DNA from: Heterotrichella gracilis
Taxonomy: Eukaryota; Sar; Xanthophyceae; Tribonematales; Xanthonemataceae
Direction of reading: 5' to 3'
DNA: 25,176 nt
Assembly (NCBI GenBank): GCA_032358255.1
Contig: JAULBX010028936.1
Coordinates: 1 to 25,176, forward strand
Positions 19,301 through 25,176 of the stretch are shown here, one piece after another; position 1 is the first letter of the stretch; each line of letters begins with the position of its first letter. Position numbers and translations under genes: made by a program. Under the pieces are notes generated by a model, which did not search any database, was not told where the DNA came from, and saw nothing but the letters and a program-made list of their open reading frames with translations.

Positions 19301-22300
19301 GTGGGGGCTTCTCATCAACGTTTAAAAGAAGAGAATTCACGGCTCCAGGGATTGCAGGTTTGCACCCAAACCCCAGAAACCCCAGGCAAAGGTATTTCTC
19401 ACCTCCTTGTCCGCGTGCGTGGCCAGCAGCCGTGCCCACAGCTCCAGGCAGTTGAGCGTCTGCCAGCAGTACACCTCCCGGAAGGCGTCCTTGGTGCGCA
19501 TGCTCAGAGCGCTGCGCAGCAACAGGGCAAGCTGCCTGCGGGGGGAAAGGGAAGAGAATTATTAGGGTTTTGTTAGGGTTTTGGTTGGGCGTTTGAGTAC
19601 ACCTCCCGGAAGGCATCCTTGGTGCGCATGCAGAGCAGCAGGGCAAGCTGCCTGCGGGGTGCCAAGGGGAGGGTTTTGTTAGGGTCTTTGATAAAATCTT
19701 TGAGATGTACAGCAAGGTAGCAGAAAAGAACCTCAAAACCCTAAACATGGATCACGCCTGATAATCCCTAGCCAATGACCCCACAATCGCACCCCACAAA
19801 CCTTGCACCAAACCTTGACCCACACCCTTGCCACCGCATCTGACAAAGCCTAAAACCCTAGACCCTGTCCAGGGCCACCCGCACCTCACAAAGCCGAACG
19901 CCTGCTGGTATGCCGCGGGTGGGTCAATTCCAAAGAGCTCCACCACGGCCGCTGACATGAAGTGGATGTGGGCTGCGGTGCCGGCGTTGGTGAACTTGGC
20001 GTTGGAGGCAAAGGTGCGGTACGCGCCCTGCGAGATGGGGTTGAAAGAGTCAGCGGGTAGGAGACAACTTCATGCATTTCCAGCAAAAGTTGGGGTTGAT
20101 TGGGTTTAAAATGAAGGTCACTGACTTCGTGCCATATGTGGGACTTGATGTGTATGGAGGACCATGCCGGCATTGGTCCTTAGCAAACCTTAAACCTAGA
20201 CCCTAAGCAAAACCCTCACCTTCAGGCACTCCTCCAGCGCTGGAGGGGGCAGGTCAAGCGCCATCTGGCGCACCAGCAGCACCGCCTGCAGCCGCGGCTT
20301 GTTGTCGGCGCTGCCGAAAAACCCTAGCGCGGTTTTCAGGTACTTGCGCTGCAGGCGGGGCAGGCTGCCCAGGAAGATGACAGAGGGGCGGGCGCGGCGT
20401 AGGACGAATTCCAACATCGCAGGCTCGGTCATTTGGCCTAAAAATGGGGGAGAAAAGGAGAAGAGGACGCAACAAATTTGTCAGTAGTGTTTTCCTGAAT
20501 GCATTTTTCTCTTCTTGAGACCCTACGGAGGTACTTGCGCTGTAGGCGGGGCTGGCTGCAGAGAAGAATCACCAAACCCATTCCCAATCCCCCTTGCCCA
20601 GCAGATGCAGCGTATTCCCCAGACAGCTCTTACCCCCCTTACACAGCAGGTGCAGAGCAATTCTCACCCCCTTCACCATGCATAAAATACTCTCCATTCC
20701 CACCCCCCTTACCCAGCAGGTGCAGCGTGTTCCCCAAGTAGCTCTTCACCATCGGCTCCAGCTTCTTCCACCGGCTGCACCCCTCCAAATCCGCCACATT
20801 CCCGCCGTTCGCGGGGAGGCCCAGGATTCGCCGGAAGATGCCGTCTGCCTCTTTCAGCATGAACAGGAGCAGCTTGTTGAAGACGCTGGCGCTGCTGATG
20901 CGCAGGGTTTCCTCCCCATCGTCCGGCGTATCGCCGTCCCCATAGTGGCAGGCGGATCGGTACGCCTGCGCATTAGGGTTTAGGGTTTTTTATGCCAATT
21001 GTTTTGCAGGATTTTGGGTATACTGTGTAGGGTTTATGCGCTGCTGCCTGCGCATGAGGGTTTAGGGTTCAGGGAAGGGGGGAGGGCCGGGAGGGCGAGG
21101 GGAGGAAGTATGTGTATGTGAAGGGGCAAGGTGGCAGTGCATGCAGAAAAAGGAAGAATTTGTGTTGCATGTAGGGGGCATATAGGACCGGTTGGTTCAC
21201 GGGAAGACCTCCCCCCAGCCAGACAGAAGCCACCCGTCTGTGTGCGCAGCGTATAGTCATGTTGGGCCCATGGGAAGGGGCGAAACACCGGCTTAATTAC
21301 TGCGGGAAGGCAACATGGGGCATGGTTTCAAGCAGAGTGTGTAAAGGGTATTCTAGTAAGGTCTACAGATTCCTCACCTCAACTAATCATCCCATAGCAA
21401 CAATGGCCTTTTCCCCACACCGTGCAGCCACCTAGGGTTCGACAAGAGGCTTTGCTAGGGTCTGACACTAGGGTTTAGGGTTTCTGGGGTTCCTCACCCT
21501 GACCAGGCACCGCATGGCAGCAATGGAATCCTTCTCCAGCACAGTGCGACACCATCCATCCACCAGCTTGCTGCTCAGCCCACTCCCCGATGCCTCAAGG
21601 GCAGGCTGCTTCCCCCCCTTGCCTGAGGGACCCGCCTCCTCATCCTCTTCTTCTTCCCCTTGACTCGCGTCGTCTTCCTCTTCCCCTGCGTCTGCCGCCT
21701 CATACTCCTGAACAGTCCAAGGTGGTTTGTCAGCATGGAGAAAACAGGAGAACATGGAAATGAACCAAGCCCTTGCAGGGCCTTAAAATCATGCAACCTA
21801 TATTGAAGGCTGGATTGCTGAATGCATGTGACTAACGTTTATTAACTAAGGGACGAGAAAGGGGTGGGAAAAGAAAGAAAAAGCTGGAAAATCCAAGATG
21901 TTTTTCTCTTCAAATACGGCAATCCCTCAACGCTGAATCCTGAACCCTGTGCATCCATCGCTGCAGCGCTGAATCTTCAAAACCGTATGCCAAGCCCAAG
22001 ACCACCCCACCAACCCTACCCTAAAACCCTACCTCCTCATCGCTCTCTAGCCCCTCCAGATCATCGTCATCCCCAAACCCTAGCAGCCCCGCATCCGACT
22101 GTGCAAGGTAGGCATAAAACTCGGGATCCTGATTTTTCAAGGCCTCCAATTGCGATTTGTGGGACTCGATCTGGGTGCGTAGCTTGCGATTGTCCAGTGC
22201 GATCGGGTCCGATTGGTTGAGATCGTCCTCGTCCTCGTCATCGGAGGATGAAGATGAGGTGGGATCGATCTCGGGACCTTCGGGGATAAAGGTGAGCGTC

Positions 22301-23455
22301 ATGGGGAAGAGGGGGTGGTAGGGAAGGTGATGGTGATTTGTAGAAGGGTGGAGTGGGGCAGGGAATCATGGGTAAGGGGGATTGCAGGCACCAAGGGGGC
22401 TGCATGGTCACATGGGCACGCCATATCATGGGAAGCTCTCAAAACCCCATTACCCTGCCGCCCTCACAAAACCTGGCTAGGGTTGCAAGGGTTGCTAGGG
22501 TTTCCCACACCAGGTCAAGGGAGAGGGCACATGGAGTAACGAATGCATGGCGTGGAATTTCTGACACAGACAATTGCTCCCATCCCATAGTGGCGAGGCG
22601 AGCCAGTACAGCATTATGTGCATGTGGCAACCAGAACTTTCAAGCCTGGCAATGGGGAGTGCCGGGCAATCGGACTGTGGCTGCGGAGGGGGTTTAGGGT
22701 TTAGGGTAATCGGACTGTGGCTGCTGACAGGGTTCAGAAGGTTCGCACTGTAGACTCAAGAGCAAGTACACACTGGTCGCATGCAGAGACTAGACAGTAA
22801 CGAGGACCAGGCAATTTAAGTCACCTGCCACGTCTTCCTCCCCTTCCTCCCCTGACATGGACTCCCCAGCGTCTTCATCGCTGCTCTCCCCCCCTGACCC
22901 CCCCTCTCCACCAGCCTCCATGAAGCCCCCATCCAGGAAATCGTCGATGTCCATCTCGGCTAGCTTCTGGTCCTTATCATCGCCGCCTAGGAGGGTCAGC
23001 ACTAGGGTTTAGCAATTTAGGGTGAGTGTTAGGGTTTTGGGGTACAAAAAGTTGGTACATATGGTGACCATCACTGCAACTGGGGTCAGTGCCTGATAAA
23101 GAATACTCATTTGTCACGAGTTGGCGTGTACTGGTACACGCCTATACGGGTGTGTGCGTGTGTGAGTGCAACACGACTGCATGCATGCGTTTTCGACACA
23201 ATGCATGCATATACCTATGCCGAGCAAACCGCCACCGTCACCACCGCCACCACACTGCCACACACCCCTCCCCCTTGCCACCCCAGTAGCACCAAGACCA
23301 CAGTAACACGCACCATCGTCGGAGGCGGCCGGTGGCTTGCCCGAGGCAGGCGGCGCCTTGTCCCTGCCCGCGAACACGGGCTTGCGCCGCCGCTGGATCT
23401 TGTCCTTGAGCCCCTTCTTGGCGAATTTCTTGGTGCTCTTCTTGAGCTTAGACAT
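15487..23455 (-). CDS. NOC2: NOC2, nucleolar ribosome-assembly factor, 14 exons
   Basis: Exons: 23455-23314, 22986-22825, 22277-22033, 21707-21498, 20965-20713, 20437-20220, 20027-19885, 19535-19403, 19178-19005, 18768-18646, 18195-18064, 17588-17443, 16346-16088, 15828-15487. All junctions are GT-AG and in phase, totalling 2682 nt (about 893 aa). The start MSKLKKSTKKFAKKGLKDKI is a basic nucleolar-type N-terminus. Acidic tracts and NQDPEFYAYLAQSD follow (equivalent to the DPEFY motif of human NOC2L). The conserved Noc2 domain spans exons 4-12: FNKLLLFMLKEAD, RQLALLLRSALSMRTKD, LVYPVCQLLLGAARLVP, YFPLRIRCIRALDRLS, VSKTNLQ, VSFPELAHLP, LDFSPKD. In yeast Noc2 pairs with Noc1, then Noc3, to mature and export pre-60S ribosomes. 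The length is somewhat above the human protein. Its start is about 1 kb from the next gene. Confidence 0.92.
16599..17198. repeat. Pair of about 90-bp direct repeats in NOC2 intron 12
   Basis: GTGCTCAGAAAGTTGAAGAA begins at 16599 and at 17112. Similarity runs on through ATCAGCACAGTA, CTCAGTTCTGTTGAGCTTG (TTCAGTTCTG in the second copy) and ATTGATRAATCATCA-like sequence to about 16690 and 17190. There is no coding match, so this is a duplicated or dispersed noncoding element. The intron (16347-17442) also contains TTTAGGG words near 16374-16400, 17048-17056 and 17252-17260. Confidence 0.85.
17689..17790 (-). repeat. In-frame acceptor-side echo of NOC2 exon 12 (possible poison exon)
   Basis: An 87-nt copy (17790-17704) of the first 87 nt of exon 12 lies 116 nt before it in the preceding intron, with its own acceptor TTTGCAG. 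The translation is APQLVETIERSAAIVGHA then RDELDFSPKDT, against ARQLVETIERSAAMVGHA then RDKLDFSPKDT. I count 11 base differences, nine at third positions. The frame continues KTPD and stops at TAA (17689-17691). Use of this acceptor would give a NOC2 lacking part of exon 12 and all of exons 13-14. Confidence 0.85.
18455..18600 (-). repeat. Two donor-side echoes of NOC2 exon 10
   Basis: The end of exon 10 encodes SKTNLQSVAVQEEVVAQ before a GTGGGTT donor. At 18541-18600 a copy reads GKVNLQGVAVQEEVVAQ, again followed by GTGGGTT. A shorter copy near 18465-18500 reads LAVQEVVAE, followed by GTGGGG, with one codon deleted. Frames are kept in both. CCTAACCTAAACCCTA lies between the exon and the first copy (18609-18624). 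Confidence 0.85.
19206..19275 (-). repeat. Diverged echo of NOC2 exon 9
   Basis: GGATGCGC, GGGGAAGTATGC, GAGGGGCC and CAGCAGCTT occur in the order of the exon 9 interior (GGATGCGCAGCGGGAAGTAC, then GCTGGGG and CAGCAGCT) but with gaps. It is in the intron upstream of exon 9 beside an AGGGTTTT word. It is less certain than the other echoes. Confidence 0.4.
19573..19651 (-). repeat. In-frame acceptor-side echo of NOC2 exon 8 (possible poison exon)
   Basis: The copy keeps an acceptor (CACCCCGCAG) and reads QLALLLCMRTKDAFREVY against QLALLLRSALSMRTKDAF then REVY. The difference is a 12-nt in-frame deletion and one silent change (GAC/GAT) in the aligned part. The frame then runs SNAQPKP and stops at TAA (19573-19575), formed from the telomere-like CCCTAA itself. 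The TTAGGGTTTTG motifs at 19562-19583 separate the copy from live exon 8. Confidence 0.85.
20525..20565 (-). repeat. Echo of the interior of NOC2 exon 6
   Basis: GGTACTTGCGCTGTAGGCGG then GGCTGGCTG repeats exon 6 sequence at 20338-20372 (GGTACTTGCGCTGCAGGCGG, GGCAGGCTG). It sits in the intron upstream of exon 6. Confidence 0.8.
20594..20662 (-). repeat. Two donor-side echoes of NOC2 exon 5
   Basis: The exon 5 end on plus is CCCCCTTACCCAGCAGGTGC then AGCGTGTTCCCCAAGTAGCT. Copies follow in the intron: CCCCCTTACACAGCAGGTGC at 20634-20653 and CCCTTGCCCAGCAGATGCAG then CGTATTCCCCAGACAGCT at 20590-20630. The first retains GT at the donor position; the second has GC. Confidence 0.8.
21370..21433 (-). 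repeat. Donor-side echo of NOC2 exon 4
   Basis: TTCCTCACCTCAACTAATCA, CCCATAGCAACAATGG and CACACCGTGCAGCCACC match, at about two-thirds identity, TTCCTCACCCTGACCAGGCA, CGCATGGCAGCAATGG and CACAGTGCGACACC of the exon 4 end (21490-21553). The donor GTGAGG is kept. AGGGTTTAGGGTTT at 21471-21484 lies between copy and exon. Confidence 0.7.
22033..23455 (-). other. NOC2 exons 1-3: basic start and acidic N-terminal region
   Basis: Exon 1 is Lys/Arg-rich (IQRRRKPVFAGRDKAP). Exon 2 holds AEMDIDDFLDGGFMEAG, like the 'DEFL' segment of other Noc2 proteins, then a Ser/Glu/Asp run. Exon 3 has DDEDEDD followed by a short helical stretch (NRKLRTQIESHKSQLEALKN) and the conserved DPEFYAYL. Introns 1 and 2 are phase 1 and intron 3 is phase 0. 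This alternation of charged tracts is typical of nucleolar assembly factors. Confidence 0.8.
22668..22724 (+). repeat. Telomere-like insert flanked by 17-bp direct repeats in NOC2 intron 2
   Basis: AATCGGACTGTGGCTGC is present exactly at 22668-22684 and again at 22708-22724. Between them are 23 bp ending in GTTTAGGGTTTAGGGT. The layout looks like a short telomere-type insertion with a duplicated target. Confidence 0.95.
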
Positions 23456-24463
23456 CGCGCCCGAGCTGCGTGCGCCACCGCCTAGGGCGGCGGGCTGGGG
23501 CGGGCTTCACCAGGCAGCCTCCAGGCGAATCGAACCCGCGACCCAGGGCGAAGCCTGAACCCTACCAGGCGCCTAGAGTAGTGCGGCGCAGGGGAACCAA
23601 CCCACGGTATACAAGGGTGGTGTGGCCAATAGGGGGTCGAAGCCGCAGCCTTGCAAGGGCGAAACGAATAGAACCAGCAGCCTCCTTCAGGGCGGTGACA
23701 CTAGGCCACACTAGCTTGCCACCGAAGGGTTCCGGAGCCACAACGTATGCAACATGTGCGAGTGGATTCGAAGTTCAAATTTAGGAGAAGCAGGGAAGAC
23801 GTGCCTAAGACCTCAGCGTTGTTGTTCTTATCAAGGTGGGAACTGAGTTTGCATGCATGTTGGCTTTTTCCGTGCCCGCTTTCGATTTGCATATCACTCC
23901 TCCTGTGGGTTCAACAACCACTCACAGCAAGCGAGCTGCCGTTTCAGATATGGCGATGCAAGTAACAACGCTCGCTTAGAAACTAGGATACTTTGCTGCC
24001 GAACCGTTATACTCAACACACCCAACCGTGCTTGCTGGAAGCTCCGAGCAACCCCCTCCCCTTGCGCGCGCGCGTCCTGGGACCTGATAATCGCCCACCA
24101 AACACACTTTTGCTGCAACGCCACCACTCTCGTCGACCAGAAAACACCCCACCGCTGTACCCACCACCGCAGCCACCATCGCGACCCACGCACTTCCGCC
24201 CCACCGCCACCAGACCCCACATCGAACCCCGCCCCCATGCATGCATATAGAGCATGACCGGCACAATGGGGCCTAACCCTTCCCTGGGGGCGGGGTCGGC
24301 CGCCGCCAACCGTACAATTCATGCCCGACCGCCGCCACGCCAGCAGCCGAGCCTGGCGGCGGCAGGTGGAGCTGCCAGGCGGGCTCCACTCCCACGGGCC
24401 CAAGGGCCAACGTCAGGTAAGGGAAGAGGGGCTTGCACACACGAAAGACTCACCAAGGGGAGT
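23456..24463. other. NOC2 upstream region
   Basis: No coding exon is convincing here. The part nearest NOC2 (23510-23715) carries tRNA-derived units with pol III box-like motifs on the minus strand. The remainder should hold the 3' UTR of the unrecognised upstream gene and the NOC2 promoter. Palindromic CATGCATG near 24237-24246 is noted. Confidence 0.5.
23526..23708 (-). ncRNA. Cluster of degenerate tRNA-derived sequences
   Basis: Read on the minus strand, three B-box-like motifs occur: GGTTCGATTCG (23526-23536), GGCTTCGACCC (23634-23644) and GGTTCTATTCG (23665-23675). A-box-like motifs precede two of them: TAGGCGCCTGGTAG (23562-23575) and TGGCCTAGTG (23699-23708). The middle unit has an Ala(UGC)-like anticodon loop, TTGCAAG. 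The second and third boxes are only 31 nt apart, so they cannot both be complete tRNAs, and the T-stems are imperfect. I read this as a broken tandem of tRNA or SINE units in the NOC2 5' flank, not as working tRNA genes. Confidence 0.45.
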
Positions 24464-25176
24464 TTACAAGGGAGGGTGGGGGCACGCTGTGGAGATATGG
24501 GTGGTTGTTTGGCTGGTGCTGTACTTTCCCTGGGGGTTGTAGAGGGCCGTGGTGACTTGGTGGTAGTGGGGACACGCATATGCATAGCACTCTATGAAGC
24601 GCTCAAGCGCCTTGGCCCACTGCCAAGGGTTTCCTGTAAGGGTTTTGTGAAAGATTTGCACGTAGGCTAGTGGGGAATCATACACGCAAATAGTGCTCGA
24701 GCTGAGTGGCCAGAGTGGAGCAGGTGCAGGCTGGGTAGGGTTTTCGAGGGCAGGGGTGGGTGTGGAGGGTGGTGCGCTTCCCGCACTCGCAGCTCCACCG
24801 TCTGGAGGGGCACCCCATACCATACAGCAGTCATAGCGGCTTCATTCTTTCTGTTTCTGCCGCATATCCCCTGGTGCCATGTGCTTGCCTACCCTCCCTG
24901 GGGTGACGAGACCTTTGTGGTTTTCTCGCTTTTTGCTCCGCCCCCCTTTCAATTGCTACATTCAGGAAGGTGATATCCCTCACCCCATCCTCTCCCCCTC
25001 GCCTTGACAGGCGCCGAGCGGCCGCTCCCACAGCCCCCCACCGCCGCCCTCACCTACCCCGCCACCGCCCCCCCGCACCGCCCCGCCCCCCCGGCCGGCC
25101 ACGCCGAAGAAGATGCCGGCGAAGCCGCCGATGCCCGCGCCCCACAGCCCCTTGTTCGACGCCCCGGAGCGCTTGG
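24464..25176 (-). CDS. Unrecognised gene, last two exons (continues beyond the right edge)
   Basis: Exons 25176-25054 (partial) and 24633-24464 join in phase 1 over an intron with AG|GTGAGG donor and CCCTTACAG acceptor. The first exon has nearly all G/C third positions in this frame and encodes KRSGASNKGLWGAGIGGF, then AGIFFGVAGRGGG and a Gly run. The segment GLWGAGIGGFAGIFFGVAG is hydrophobic with glycines at helix-packing spacing, like a glycine-zipper membrane helix. The second exon gives GNPWQWAKALERFIECYAYA, then CPHYHQVTTALYNPQGKY, and ends at TAA (24464-24466). I do not recognise the family. Antisense plus-strand frames are open too, but use GAA/GAT codons against the local G/C bias. 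Confidence 0.45.

Noticed and set aside
17689-19651. Real tandem coding exons, with both echo and live copy included in the mRNA
   Set aside because: In NOC2 exons 8 and 12 the echo frame reaches a stop before any donor, so inclusion cannot yield the full protein. Known Noc2 proteins have one copy.
6245-22707. Chromosome end (telomere) within the window
   Set aside because: Telomere-like tracts are only one to three units long, in both orientations, and flanked by genes; they are interstitial.
24254-25176. Plus-strand gene start: ATG at 24254, exon to 24416 with GTAAGG donor, second exon from 25011
   Set aside because: The phases do fit and the donor is good, but the second exon would need GAA/GAT codons in a region where real exons use G/C third positions, and the product is only Pro/Ala-rich. 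The antisense minus-strand frame has almost all G/C third bases and a plausible membrane helix. It remains the main alternative.

Overview
This is a nuclear window from a eukaryote, most likely a chlorophyte green alga of the Chlamydomonadales type. The basis is five reading units that are homologous to eukaryote-only families, dense GT-AG introns of about 100-1000 bp, GC-rich codon use in exons only, and many plant/algal telomere-like motifs (TTTAGGG/CCCTAAA) scattered through the introns. A CDK20-type kinase also fits a ciliated alga. Species cannot be fixed from the sequence alone.

Layout: (1) 146-691, + strand: the last two exons of a CDK20/CCRK (LF2-type) kinase whose 5' part lies outside the window. 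(2) 2665-2997, +: an intronless gene for the U2 snRNP protein PHF5A/Rds3 (110 aa). (3) 14123-4156, -: a 21-exon gene for an EF-hand MscS-family mechanosensitive channel (about 1253 aa), convergent with PHF5A. (4) 23455-15487, -: a 14-exon gene for the ribosome-assembly factor NOC2 (about 893 aa) with an RGG/lysine-rich tail. (5) 25176-24464, -: the 3' end of an unrecognised gene with a glycine-zipper-like segment. I assembled both long models by hand; every exon junction is GT-AG and phase-consistent, and the two coding lengths (3762 and 2682 nt) are multiples of three. The genes share no pathway; there is no operon logic.

The most unusual property is in the introns. At least ten introns carry decayed direct copies of the neighbouring exon edge, usually with a copy of its splice site ('exon echoes'), lying next to TTTAGGG-like sequence. 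Several echoes keep the parental reading frame and differ from the live exon mainly at third codon positions. Two, in NOC2, keep an acceptor and an open frame that soon reaches a stop, so they could act as alternative terminal (poison) exons. One intron holds a telomere-like insert between perfect 17-bp direct repeats, and another has a perfect 15-bp inverted pair of telomere-like repeats. Together these suggest break repair that repeatedly inserts telomere-like sequence and duplicates the flanking exon/intron boundary.

Intergenic DNA (692-2664, 2998-4155, 14124-15486, 23456-24463) has little recognisable content beyond tRNA-derived fragments, small repeats, a perfect stem-loop and candidate TGTAA polyadenylation signals.
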